DNA of 64,000 nucleotides from Helicoverpa zea (Eukaryota; Arthropoda; Insecta; Lepidoptera; Noctuidae), in NCBI RefSeq assembly GCF_022581195.2, contig NC_061461.1, forward strand, positions 1,798,001-1,862,000. The letters are read 5' to 3'. A program made the translations under genes and the position numbers. The notes below the pieces were generated by a model. The model was not told the origin of the DNA. It saw only the letters and a program-made list of their open reading frames with translations, and made no database searches. This document shows, piece after piece, positions 40,001-50,885 of the stretch (the stretch's first letter is position 1; every line of letters starts with the position of its first letter).

Positions 40001-43000
40001 CTACCTAATGTTTTATCAGTTTGATAGTGATACATTTGATCACGAGATGGCACCCGAGGCCGTACGGCCGGGAATGAGCGACGTCTTCGTACTTAATGCA
40101 CTCCTGGTATTTTTGAGTCCATATTTGGCGCTTTCATTTCCTTCACGATAGCGAAGGGCAAGAATTGAATAATAATGAATGGAGATGTTGGTCTTACTTG
40201 TTGTTGTAGTAAGTTGTAACAAGAAAATGTCACAGAAAAATTATAGTTACTTATATTATAAAATTATAGTTATTTTAAAATTGGAGTTTTTTTTACGAAA
40301 GCAATTTATCAAATATTTATTTTTTTGTAATTTTTGTATCCTGTAGTCAACACTATTTTTAATAATTGAATGTTTGTAAAGAATGTTTGGGAAACAATTT
40401 TCCTATTTTTTTACAAACACCCGAAATTGGCAATCCCTAATTGGTTTTAATTATCGATTCGAGAAGATATTCAATCTTAAATATGAAACATTAGAAAAGA
40501 CCAGGTCTGAACGAGTGTTGGTCAATCTATCAATTAGCCTAATCATAGATTTAGCTGTATGTAAAGCTACACCAAATCAAAACCATACAGGAATTGTGCT
40601 AGGCGCACATTTTGATGAAACCTTTGAATTGAGCTCTAAGTAGAACTGAAATAGTAATTTTTCCCACAGATTACAATTACGAAAAGCAAATCAGTGCTCC
40701 TGTTTTTATTCGTCCACAATTAGCCCAACTAATTTGGGAGCGTTTAAGAACCCACCAAAACACAAAGGCCGCCACACAGGTCGTAGCATTAGCATTACAA
40801 AACGGTTGCGGGCCGTGAGATATGGGTCGCAGATGCGCGCCCGCGCCGCCGCCGTAATTAGTGTAGGCGCAATATATAATTGTTTCATTTCAGTAACGCC
40901 TGTCCCTCTCACTGCTGCGCGAATTGTTCGCAAAGATAAATGGCCTTAATCACCCCATGAAGAATCTAGCAAAAATTGCAACTGTTTACTTAGAACACTA
41001 TTTTCTTGCAATTTTGGGCCCACCGGGAGCTGATGCCTCACAATTAACAGATATCTACGCCTGTGTACTAACATTAAACAATACTTCACAAAATCTCAAG
41101 ATCTAAACGTCGTCAAGTCGTGTGGGAAAATAATCTCAAGCGCAATCTACATCCGAGCTAGGTCCTAATTAATTTAGTAATCGTTCGTGACGACTTATTC
41201 CGGCCCTAGACCCAACCACGAACCTAACGAAATCACGACTCCGCCAGACAACGATAATCGTTATTTTAAATTTATTAAAATGTCCTCTTTAAGGACTATA
41301 TCGGAACGCCTATATCGGACTGTATAATTTATTCTTGCATTGGAGGAACGCGCTAAACAATGAGGGCTATTATCATTTCTAGAAGAGCACGTTTTGATTT
41401 ATAAATGCGCCACAATATCATCCTTGCTGAAAAACTACCTTTGTTATTTTATTTGTCAAGTAGTTTTGTGAATTATGATATTGGTTGTTAACGATTAAGC
41501 GAGCCACTCTTATTTTTTAGATAATAGTTTCCGTAATAAGCAAGCGGAAAGCACTGAGCTCTGTTCAAACTAATCAGGAATGAGTCAATGTTTACTTTAT
41601 GGGTTACGCTGAAACACAGTGATGCTTTTAACAATAACAGCAAGTTGCTAGTCGGTCGGGCGGTTAGAATCTAAACAACATATTGTCGGCAATTTTCTTG
41701 ACAAAGTCGGCACAATACAACGGCATGCCGACAACAAAATGCCGTCGTGTCGGCCTGACGGCCCCTGGGGCGTCGCAATTAAAGTCCCGGTTGCACGAGG
41801 TGATAGGTGCACCGAATTGATGAGCAGGCCTTAACATTGATTAGCTTAAAATATGTACACATTAGTTCTTTACGTGGTCAGACCCCTTTCCCTTTCGCAG
41901 AGTAAAGAAAATTCATAGACAAAGTGAAATGGTAACATCTTATTCAATGAGAACTAATTTGGGGATATGAAGATTATCTAATCCATCGCAAGAAACTGTC
42001 TTAACTATGTATGAAGTAAACCCATTAAAATATGGTAACAAGGGTATAAAATCGAATTCTGTAATTTAAGAGCACGAGAAGTTTAAAAAAAAGTCGTGGT
42101 GGCCTAGTGGGCAAAGAACCGACCTCTCGAGTATGAGGGCGCGGGTTCGATTCCAGGTCAGGCAAGTACCAATGCAACTTTTCTAAGTTTGTATGTACTT
42201 TCTAAGTATATCTTAGACACCAATGACTGTGTTTCGGATGGCACGTTAAACTGTAGGTCCCGGCTGTCATTGAACATCCTTGGCAGTCGTTACGGGTAGT
42301 CAGAAGCCAGTAAGTCTGACTCCAGTCTAACCAAGGGGTATCGGGTTGCCCGGGTAACTGGATTGAGGAGGTCAGATAGGCAGTCGCTTCTTGTAAAGCA
42401 CTGGTACTCAGCTGAATCCGGTTAGACTGGAAGCTGACCCCAACATAGTTTGGGAAAAAGGCTCGGAGGATGATGAGAAGTTTAAATAAAATTTCGACTG
42501 TCAGGAATCTAACTAACCCCCGAACCACCCACCAGAGGCCACTAACTGAAATTCTGAACACTGTCATTCAGTAAAGCACGTTTAATTGCAAAGGCAAGTA
42601 AGGCTGCACGTTTTAAGGGGCATTACATCGCATAACGAGGGCGGATGCGCGAGCGCACGCCTAACAAGTAACAACAGGGCACGCCGGCGACTTTGATACC
42701 CGCTGCGCGACAGCATCGCTTACGTGCGCGCGACCCCGATGCGGCGCAAGATTGAGGCGATTTAGCATAGCCGCATACGCCGAAAATCGTTAAAGTTTTC
42801 AATCTTAAAGTTAATATAGAGCGATTGGCACAGTTTTAGACTGTCTTAATTTTTTGCTAGCATAGCTCTTGTATATTTTTGATGATATCCCAAGAAAATA
42901 AATGCTCAGGATATGATAGGCTTGCGATTTGGACAATGTTGCAATAGTGTTTAAAGAGTGATACATGCTTTGCTGCAAGGAGGAAAATTACACTTTTTTG

Positions 43001-46000
43001 GAAAACACATTAAAATCATTGCCAGTGTAGCAGCTAGGATGTAGGCTGAAATTGGGTGTTGCACACAATTTAACCCCCTAGACAAAAGGCCACTTGTTGC
43101 TAATATAGAAAAGCTTATTTTTATAAATCAAGCGTTTTTCTTCTAACATGCATACTGAAGCTTGTCGAGGTTGCATTAGCGCATACCTTCGCCATCGCTC
43201 ACCATTTGCATCACAGTTCAATGGAGGATTTTGACGGACATCACTACACGGCCTGCGCGGACGCATAGATTGACAATGTCTACCCGTTTAATGAAGCTAC
43301 CGTAGCTGCAAGAATATAGGAAATAAGTGGCACTTTTATATTGAACTCCTCGTTAATTTAAGGGTTTTCTGTGTATTTTTTACAAGGAGCAGCCCGGTAT
43401 TAATTTATATTCCTGTGGTGCGCGCTAATTATACTAATTGAGCTATGCGTTAGTTTGTATTCGTAACGCGTATTCTAGATAAACAAGATTGAATTCCGTT
43501 TCAATAATACTTGCTACTTTAGCTGCCTACCCTGTGCTAGTTTGTAATTTACCCTTTACAAATAAGAATGACAGATTGTAAAAAAATAATAAAGAAATGT
43601 AAGGTTGTTACATGCGATATACCTATATTTTGACGTTTCGGCCTGAGAACATCAACTTTACTCAAGTAATCAAAAATGTATCTCCTATCCTTCATTCCTA
43701 GCTTCCATCTTTCCAATTAATAAAGGTAAAAACTCTTTCCAAAGTAATTTCTCCAGACTGTGCAATGGTTTTCGAGGACTTGAGATATTTTTACACTAGA
43801 GAAAATATTTTTTTGACGTTACTTATTGGTTGAATAATGTTGGCTACAACAGGTAGGTACATACAGCCCTTAAAGATGTGACATATCAACAGGACAGTTT
43901 TTTTTTCAAATTAATATCATTTAAAGTTTTCGTTAATACAGTTTTAATATTTTTAGTATTAATTAGCCAAAACTGACAATTGTATAAAGAAATTATTTTT
44001 GCACGATTGCAACTTCAATCTAGAGCTAATTTTTTTTTAATCTTTAAAATCAAGATTTTAATAAGCAATGTTCAAAAAAATACACCTAAGTAATCAAGTG
44101 ATTAACTAGCTCACTTAGAAAGGTGTGCCACAATATTTATGCAAAATAAGGTACTGCTTTTCCCTTCTAATATCTCGTCGTCGTCTATTGGAACACTGGA
44201 TAGGTAATAGTCGCAAAATGCATGCAAGTAGTCCGGGCGTAATCCAGGACACCGCGGGGTGCCCAACCAATACCCAATATGATGCGATATACAGACTAAA
44301 CCTAATCGAATTGGATAATATTTGCAATTTAAACGTGTTAATGTTTATTAAATAACACAAGATTGCCATAAAATTAATATTTATAGGTATTTTAATTCAC
44401 GCAATGGCTGAGCCTTAATTTCTCAATAACGCTATCTATTTTTCTTTTTCTTTTACGCTTGATTTTTCTGAAAGATATTTCAACAAGTTGCACCATAAAG
44501 AGGAAGCATGTCAAATTCGTGGTTTTCAGAAAATGGTACAAGTAGCGCCATCTCTTGGCACACCCAAAAAATAAATTATGACAGTTACCTTCTATTTACA
44601 GAAAGTTAAGTAAATAATTACGTTTTATCGCTACAAAACAACGCGTAAATAACAATTTACGATGTAATACATTTTACTTTATGCCGCTTGAGAACGATAA
44701 ACTAGCAAATAACTATAAAATACTCACGAAACATAACCTTGTAACATCTGACATCTGTCAAAACTTTCATCACAAATGTTCACAAAAACACTGTAAATAA
44801 ACGTAAAACACGACTTTACGGGGTCTACGATATAGAAATTATTAAATATCGACAGAAAAAATGCATTTGGACACGTTTTTAGCAATATTCCATGGTTTTC
44901 AAGCGTCGGGAAAATTATAACCTCTTAGCCCAAAACAATAAGCATATTTTATGTTTTTCAGCTTGTTATTTGGAAATATTTTACGTCAGACCATCAATTC
45001 TACTGTATTTGTTAGTGTTGCGAAGGGATTTATAGGCATACACTGTAGTTTTGACATATTTCGAAAACATTGACTTTGACATCTCACTGTTTACACTTAG
45101 CACCAATATTCATAGTGAAATTAATTTAAATGATTAATATTGCATAAATGCCCAATACAGGGTTCAATATAACATAATTTTTTTAAGAGGTTGATGATGA
45201 AATGAATTGAATATAAATATGTTAAAAATGTCATAAGACTTGGTAAAAATTAATTTGCTCACCGGTATTGTCACTTATTGAATACATATTTTTGTAACAA
45301 TACAACAAGTTCTACCATAACAGTATATAGAGGTAAACAATATCTAATGAGTAAAAGTTATACTTAAATAAAATTAATGTAATAGTGGTCTTGTAACAAT
45401 TTGGTAGTGGTCGCCTCCGCACGTAAACAAAACTTTAGTCACAATATTTCTCATCAGCTGGGCTATACAGAGGCACAAATATAGCTCAGTCCACTTATGT
45501 TTGCCATGAACTTATACATTATTATGCACTCTGACACGCATGCTGGTTGCAAGCAGCCAGCGCTCCCTGACGACCCATATGGAATATTGCCAAAACCGGT
45601 CTCACCCACCCACCTTCTTCATAATCCCAGTCTTCCGTTTGGAGAAAGTCGTATACCGTCGCAGTTTGTTGTCAATGTATTCCATTTTGATCTTCACACG
45701 ACCCTTGGTCTTTTTGCCATTGGAAGGTGGCGATTTCTTGGGCTGGAGAGATGCATAGCCGTCATCTGCGATGTCGGGCATGGGGCAGTGGTCTAGACCC
45801 ACGTTCTGCGGGGGTCGCTCGTCGTAGCACTGGTCCGAAGGCCTCTTGACACCGGCGCGCGGCATCGGGCACGGCTGCATGCCGGGCCGCAGCCCGCCGC
45901 CGCCGCCGAGGGCGCTGGGTGGCCGTCCAGTGCCGTACATGTCCGGCATCTCGCCGAGGAGTCCCATGCCATACGGCGACCCGAAGCGGGGCTCCCGCGC

Positions 46001-46018
46001 TCCGCCGGGCGCGTCCAT
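24648..46018 (-). CDS. bs: blistered / serum response factor (MADS-box transcription factor), join of two coding exons
   Basis: Coding sequence is complement(join(24648..25082, 45614..46018)), 279 residues plus TAG. The MADS box (about residues 101-158) contains GRVKIKMEYIDNKLRRYTTF and continues across the splice into AYELSTLTGTQVMLLV. The SRF-specific extension follows (HVYTFATRKLQPMI, LIQTCLNSPD, to about residue 187). These are nearly identical to animal SRF and distinguish it from MEF2. SRF dimers bind CC(A/T)6GG (CArG) DNA in the nucleus with partners such as MRTF and Ets-type TCFs. In flies blistered controls wing intervein fate and terminal tracheal branching. The N-terminus is Gly/Pro-rich, and the C-terminus is short and Pro/His-rich. 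At 279 residues it is much shorter than human SRF (508) or fly Bs (about 450). Start chosen: ATG at 46018, with A at -3 and G at +4; the frame is open upstream but has no ATG there. Further alternative 3' exons cannot be excluded. Confidence 0.95.
26251..26310. repeat. short imperfect direct repeat in intron
   Basis: AATATTGTTATA(T/G)TCAATGT occurs twice within about 60 bp. It is a local slippage-type duplication in AT-rich DNA. Confidence 0.5.
37590..37801 (-). mobile_element. short poly(A)-tailed retroposon with perfect 16-bp target-site duplication
   Basis: A perfect direct repeat, ATTATTTTCTTTACCT, lies at 37590-37605 and 37786-37801. It brackets 180 bp of GC-rich DNA whose left end is a T-run, the poly(A) tail of a minus-strand insertion. 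On the minus strand the insert runs from GGACTGGACGCC to GCGACAACAAAAA. It contains a segment familiar from moth repeats (CTCGGGCGAGGTCGGAGTG). No RNA polymerase III box is clear, so it is either a 5'-truncated LINE end or a short SINE. The intact duplication implies recent insertion into the blistered intron. Confidence 0.75.
39190..39290. repeat. GTCGG/CCGAC-rich repeat fragment
   Basis: GCCCGAC, GCCGACC, AGTCGG, GCCGAC and similar words recur in about 100 bp. A related GTCGGC-rich stretch lies at 41650-41765. Such GTCGG-rich segments are familiar in moth interspersed repeats. Class and limits are not resolved. Confidence 0.3.
41650..41770. repeat. GTCGGC-rich repeat fragment
   Basis: GTCGGC, TGCCGAC, GCCGTCG and TGTCGGCC are repeated with A/T spacers, partly as inverted pairs (for example CAACGGCATGCCGACAAC). 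It is possibly a MITE remnant. Ends are not defined. Confidence 0.3.
42076..42486 (+). mobile_element. tRNA-headed SINE with perfect 12-bp target-site duplication
   Basis: A direct repeat, GAGAAGTTTAAA, lies at 42076-42087 and 42475-42486. The insert begins with a tRNA-like head containing an A box (TGGCCTAGTGG) and a B box (GGTTCGATTCC, about 42145). A body of about 300 bp follows, ending AAAGGCTCGGAGGATGATGA. I recognise this as a family widespread in moths. The GATGATGA tail resembles the end of the RTE LINE at 57.8-60.9 kb, suggesting RTE-driven mobilisation. The insertion is in the sense strand opposite to blistered, inside its intron. The intact duplication and little-decayed sequence point to recent arrival. 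Confidence 0.85.
45614..46018 (-). CDS. bs: blistered coding exon 1 (residues 1-135)
   Basis: It starts MDAPGGAREP and is rich in Gly, Pro and Met (LGGGGGLRPGMQPCPMPRAG). A basic/phosphorylatable segment follows (VKRPSDQCYDERPP, SLQPKKSPPSNGKK), and then the first MADS helix, with the DNA-contacting basic residues of GRVKIKM and TTFSKRKTGIMKK. It ends with AAG AAG at the GT donor. The exon is GC-rich, in contrast to the AT-rich intron, as usual for a first coding exon. Confidence 0.93.
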
Positions 46019-46133
46019 TATAACCTCGCAGTACGCCACAGTAACCGGTGCGCGCACGCGCTATGCACACCTCACCGTCCGAACGACGAACGGAGACTAA
46101 GTTCTAACCGAAAACGCGAAAGAACCGAGGGCG

Positions 46134-46168
46134 GGACTGACGAGTCGGCCGCTCGGACCGCGACTGAC
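46134..46168 (-). promoter_or_regulatory. bs: candidate TATA-less core promoter of blistered (Inr + DPE)
   Basis: On the minus strand the arthropod initiator TCAGTC occupies 46167-46162, with the +1 A at 46165. AGTCC, which fits the DPE consensus RGWYV, falls at exactly +28 to +32 (46138-46134). This start would give a 5' UTR of about 146 bases before the ATG at 46018. No TATA box is seen at the matching position. A second TCAGTC is at 46141-46136 but has no DPE. Confidence 0.4.
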
Positions 46169-46393
46169 TTCGCGCGACTGCGTCCCGCGCACCTCGACCT
46201 CTATCCGTCTCTGTCTCGCGCGGCGCGTGCAATGCGTTTCGAAGGAGATGGAGTTGCAAAGCGCGGCGTAACCCGACACATCCGTAGGAAAAGCGAACGT
46301 TCGCCGGGAACCCGCGAACATTTCAGTGCCCGAAATCCGTATTAAAATAGAGCTTTTATTTTGAGTTTATTTCGTAAATAGAAATAATAGAGT

Positions 46394-46429
46394 CGGAAGT
46401 GGAGCGGCTCGGGCGCAGCGGCGGGGCGG
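46394..46429 (-). promoter_or_regulatory. bs: Ets site and GC box upstream of blistered
   Basis: CGGAAGTG (46394-46401, plus strand reading) fits the Ets-family core. GGGGCGG (46423-46429) is a GC box for Sp1/KLF-type factors. Both lie between the candidate start site and the CArG pair. Mammalian Srf promoters are known to combine Ets, Sp1 and CArG sites, so the ensemble is meaningful even though each site alone is weak evidence. Confidence 0.4.
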
Positions 46430-46444
46430 TGGGCAGTGCCAGAG

Positions 46445-46454
46445 CCATATTTAG
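46445..46454 (-). promoter_or_regulatory. bs: CArG-like box, one mismatch
   Basis: CTAAATATGG on the gene strand differs from the CC(A/T)6GG consensus at one base. It lies 22 bp, about two helical turns, from the perfect box at 46467. Confidence 0.4.
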
Positions 46455-46466
46455 ACGCGAGCCGTG

Positions 46467-46476
46467 CCAAATATGG
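46467..46476 (-). promoter_or_regulatory. bs: perfect CArG box (SRF binding site) upstream of the SRF gene
   Basis: On the plus strand this reads CCAAATATGG, and CCATATTTGG on the gene strand. It fits CC(A/T)6GG exactly and is about 300 bp upstream of the candidate start site. It is the classical high-affinity SRF site type and suggests that Bs protein regulates its own gene, as SRF does in vertebrates. Confidence 0.5.
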
Positions 46477-46479
46477 CAA

Positions 46480-47320
46480 TCGACGGTCAAATGGGGGCCA
46501 CTGAAATCCCTCCTACTCGCACCTGGCGATTTTCACGTCTAATAATTAAAAACTTTGTCACGTCACTTAGGTATTGAACGATACATACTTACCTACCTGT
46601 GGCTCATTACATTTACTTAATATGTAAGTGTCGTACTTACTTGCTGGTACTGTAGCTCTGTAGCTAGATCTATTTGACATTACCTATCAGGTATAACACG
46701 CTTTTTCTAAACAATTTACCAAGTGAATGTATTCCAGGGATCCAAAAAGAATTTTCCCATCAGTCGGCTGCTGCGACTGAAATGTAGTTCTGCAGCAAGT
46801 TACAGGTTCGTCATAAAATACTCAGAAATGCTGAATAACTAATTTTGCAGACAGGTACCTACACCGTCTTACAATGATTTCACGATCGTTTAAGCTCCTG
46901 AGAATAATTCCCTTTAGCATAAATGCCCACACGCACCTCGGGAGATATTATGATCTATTACTGAGTTATTACTTATTTATATACGATATTATTCCTACTT
47001 AATTAAGTAGATACTTAGGTACTTACTAAGCTAGCTAGATATTTTTTTTAATATTCACTTTAACTTCAACTATTATTTAGCTTGTTATAACGAAAGCATC
47101 TTATTTCTGTAACTAAGTATGTATTTAACCACCGGACAATGGAAAGCGTATGTACACCACACACTATTAGATACCTAAGTATACCTACTACCTACTAATC
47201 GACTTTAACTAGAATAAATAAATGCGTGTCTATAGATACTGTATATTAAAGTACCTACCCATGTCTAACTTTGAGCTTGCTGCTGATGCTTTCAGCCAGC
47301 TTTTCAAAAACGGAGAGTAG
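46480..47320. other. upstream flank of blistered, no gene seen
   Basis: AT-rich DNA with many TAGGTA/ACCTAC words typical of moth intergenic sequence. No coding frame is supported. Confidence 0.45.
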
Positions 47321-47324
47321 CGGG

Positions 47325-47475
47325 TTCGAAAACTGGTAAATCGCAAACTTTTTGAACAAGACCCGGGTTCAATTCCTCGGTCGGGCTATAACTTAGTGGG
47401 ATTTTAAAAACGTTGTTGGCGGTATTACACCTCCTTCACTGGGAGAAGCCTGTGTCCCTGAATGGTACTTAGTAG
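47325..47475 (+). mobile_element. degenerate SINE (tRNA-like head, RTE-like tail)
   Basis: A B-box match, GGTTCAATTCC, lies at 47366-47376 in a tRNA-like context (ACCCGGGTTCAATTCCTCGG). About 70 bp later comes GGGAGAAGCCTGTGTCC, which resembles the last coding bases of the RTE LINE here (GGAGAGGCCTATGTCC near 60874). It then ends in TAGTAGTAG. The A box and left end are decayed. Boundaries are approximate. Confidence 0.5.
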
Positions 47476-47708
47476 TAGTCTTTGTTGCAATTCCACGTCA
47501 GAGGCCGTCAGGATTTGTGAAAATTCAGATTTTCTGATTCTGGGCTTGGTAACCTGCAGTTCACTACATAAAAAGATATAATACCTTGCCATGGGCTTAT
47601 ACATAGATAAAATCACTAGGTATCAATGCCGGTTTCTCTTTCTTAACTCAGATTCATCAAGGTATGGTAAGTACTTAATACCTATTTAAATATATGGTAG
47701 ATAGACAG

Positions 47709-48993
47709 CCCAAGTAGCATTCGGGGTTCTATATAAGATGTCTAGTCGTTCACATGTACTCTACAAGCTGTGTATGTCAGCTGTTTATGAGCTGTATAGC
47801 TTGCTATAATGCTTTTATTGAACCAGTTTGGGCACAAATTAGACAGCCTTAAGTTCACTATGGCTGTACATTAGAAGTATAATAGCATTATAATAGCAGT
47901 TTAAGTAGTAACATCGGACTTAAGGCTGACTTACGGCACCATATGGAACGCAGTGTGAACCATACAACGTACATGAGTGTAATAAAGAGTAATAAGTGGC
48001 TAAATACACAGCCTTCACAGTTAAAATCGGACAAAAGTACTCCAGTAAATTACCTTAAATTCACTTGTGTCCTAAATTATTTCCACATTTTAATATATTC
48101 GTTTGACAATTGTAAGGAGTGCGGGGGCAAACTAACTCCGGCGGATATTATTATAATATAACACGCGGTAGTACCTGTTTTATATACTATATCATGTTAA
48201 TGCCATGGGAATGCAACTTTATCGTGAAATGTATACATATTGACAACTAAAATTTTCACGCGCCTCTGTAAAAACGCTTTATTCCTTTTGAAATATTTAA
48301 AACTGGCTGAGAAGAAAATTTACATTTTCAGTTTTTGATATTTTATTGGCATTATAGTTATACTACGGTAATTAATTTTAACATGAAACCAAAACTCATT
48401 CGCTATATCTGCGTATTTTGTGATAAATCTGCATTAATCTTGTAGATTTATTTGGTAAATATTTTAGGTTACGTAGAACAAAATGGTGGAAATGAAATAC
48501 GGCTATGTGAACTGTTATAGTCCTTCTAAGCAGCCTACAGTTCATATGTGGATCATTTAAACACTTCTGTACAGGTAGTAAAAGAAAGGTTATTTTAAGT
48601 ATCACAAACAAGTTCTAATACAGCTACTGGCTGTATAACAGTCTAAAATAAATAAACATAACAGCCTTTGGCTTTATAAATGACCAGAAGTGTTCTATTA
48701 AAATGCTAGCTCTATAACATCGAACAAGTAGGCCGTTAAACAGCGGTTGCCGTATCTCTACCCTCCTATAATGCTCTTAGTCAGAAAGCTGACTAAAGGA
48801 TAGTTGTTAGAGTATTGTAACACCCATAACCGTATATAAGTATTACTCTACACTCATATAAGTCCCTTAGACAGGTATAGGTGTAATTAATTGCAATAAT
48901 GCAGCTAATACATCACGAGTGAACTGTAGTAATGCTTAAACTTCACCTGTGAACTAAATGTGTACTCTTAAATGGAACAAAATGCTACTTGGG
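47709..48993. mobile_element. 1.29-kb element with terminal inverted repeats CCCAAGTAGCATT
   Basis: Perfect 13-bp inverted ends lie at 47709-47721 and 48981-48993, and the similarity continues imperfectly for about 15 more bases (GTTC.AT.TAAGA on both arms). The interior is AT-rich with repeated GCTGTA/GCTATA words and no transposase frame, so this would be a non-autonomous DNA transposon. Only AG is shared directly at the two edges, so the superfamily cannot be assigned. Confidence 0.6.
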
Positions 48994-50880
48994 AGATGCC
49001 CATCCACGTATATAATTATGATTTACAACCTCACTAGTACATCAACCGTAATGAATTAACCAATATTGTTTTATTAAGTATTCCATATCAGTAATCAATA
49101 ATGCGATCTCGTTTCATTATGATTACTAAGTATATAATCGATATTTATTTTGTAGTAGTACCTACTGGCTGTACCGAGACCTTCCGAGACCTTCGGTTTC
49201 AATCGCCCGTAGTTTTCAAATAAAACACCAAATATTCAAGTCTCACATATTTTACTGTAAAAACCAAAGTACCTAACTTTAACAAAATAAGTTCAAATGT
49301 TACTACAATGTTGTTTTATCACTTAGGTACTAAGTAGGTATACCTAAGTAAGTATAAGTTTTTCCGACTTTCCTTAGCTAAGCTCTAGGAAGCAAATATA
49401 AAATATCAGTTGACAGCAGGATCCTCTATTAATTACAAAATTAAAAATAAATTTAGAGATATTTTATGGCGTTAATAACGTAAGTTTTCTCAAGAACCGC
49501 AGCTGGCCGCCCACTTTCCTCGTAAATTGCCATGTTTTGCCTTTTTAAGTTTATTTTATTGTTCTTACTCACAGTTCAGTAAACCCGGCCACATTGGAAA
49601 ACTTTTGAAATTGTTTTTTACTGACGATTTTAGAATAACACAATATTTCTTAATTGATGTGAGGAGAAAACAGAAAAAACTGAATTGTGGTTAATGAACG
49701 GGGGTTTTCTTGTTTTAATTAACATTTTTCTTACGATCAAAATCCCTTTTTCCCTACGAAGTTCAGTAAATCGACTCGAATCGACTGGTTGATGTTCATA
49801 TGACAGACGAGACTACCATTTCACGTGCCCTCCGAAACAAAAGACTACCTATAGGTTTACACTTACTAGAGCTTAGTACTACATAGGTATGCGAGAGGCA
49901 TCAGATGGCTGATTTCGGAGATGCAAAGTTCCGTGACGTTTGCTGTAAGATGGATTATAATATGGAGACAGAGATAGGATACCCGGCTACCTTCATATCG
50001 AGTTCCTTAAGGATGTCAAATTATTAAAACGCTTCGGTTAATTATGACTAATAGGTAGGTACTGGTGACAACGTAAGGATAAAGTTTTAATCTTAATAAA
50101 TTCCGAGAATTCTTTAATTATAATGGTCTAATTCAATATCCTTAATTGGGGTTATAGCTTATTAGTATTACTAATGCGATAAAAAGCCTGCTTGATCCTG
50201 TATTACCTCATAGTTATCATTCAATTAAATTAGAGGAAATACTTGTTCCTGTGTTAATTCTCTACTTAACTTTATTATTCACGTAGTCCACATATTTAAT
50301 TAAAATTTAGGAAAGCTGTACTATCTAGGAAAATTAAATTTATATATAATGTTGCGTTATCAGGCTCTTCTGGTATGGAAAAGGGATTCACCGAGCATGC
50401 TATATTCTATTCAGTAAAGCTATAATTGAAAAGTAAGTATATCGGTTTAAGTAAGGTTTCTAATGTTAAATGTGCACATTTCTTCTTAAGGAACCTTAAA
50501 CCATAGACAACCATAACTATGATTAATTCTTAAGTTCATGCAAATAAATGAAAACGAAATTCTCTCATCACGTGCTAAATCATATTTAAATTATCCATGA
50601 ACAAATAAATCCACAGGCTGTAAATAAACCAATGAATCAAGTTAAAGTAAAAATAACCCAAATCCCACATTTATTTTTATGTATTTCCCCTACTATAGGC
50701 GCAACTTATTTGTACTCGCTGTGGGTACTGAAATCCTGAATGAAACCACAAGACTATCAGCTGTTTATTATTTACTACACTTTGTTATTATTGTGGCATT
50801 TCCCAGTACTATGTTAATGACGTTTTAATACGTATCTTGACGAAAGCGAGCTTCACAGTTTAATGTAGGTAAGTATTACT
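48994..50880. other. non-coding AT-rich DNA
   Basis: No gene, RNA or identifiable repeat seen. Confidence 0.4.
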
Positions 50881-50885
50881 ACTTA

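Larger units (their letters stand above)
25083..45613 (-). other. bs: blistered intron, about 20.5 kb
   Basis: The donor is AAGAAG|GTGGGT (45613-45612 is GT). The acceptor is CTCTTTTATAG|GCATAC (AG at 25084-25083). The phase is 0 on both sides, and joining restores the invariant MKKAYELST of SRF. The intron holds short retroposons (37606-37785, 42088-42474) and a small direct repeat at 26.25 kb. CpG-denser patches at about 33.25-33.55, 35.4-36.15 and 42.6-42.8 kb could be intronic enhancers. No nested protein gene is convincing. Frames of about 100-137 codons (for example 33866-34279) show no domain features. Confidence 0.85.

Noticed and set aside
42088..42160. Possible tRNA gene on the plus strand
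   Set aside because: tRNA-like only; it is the head of a SINE bounded by a 12-bp target duplication.
42202..42567. 121-codon minus-strand frame
   Set aside because: It lies almost entirely inside the SINE at 42088-42474 and is an accidental frame of repeat sequence.
46018..46057. An upstream extension of the blistered protein beyond MDAPGG
   Set aside because: The frame is open for 13 codons upstream but has no ATG; the ATG at 46018 has a good context.
45602..46321. Alternative frames on both strands over blistered exon 1 and its 5' region
   Set aside because: They are shadows of the GC-rich exon; only the frame with the MADS box is supported by family conservation.
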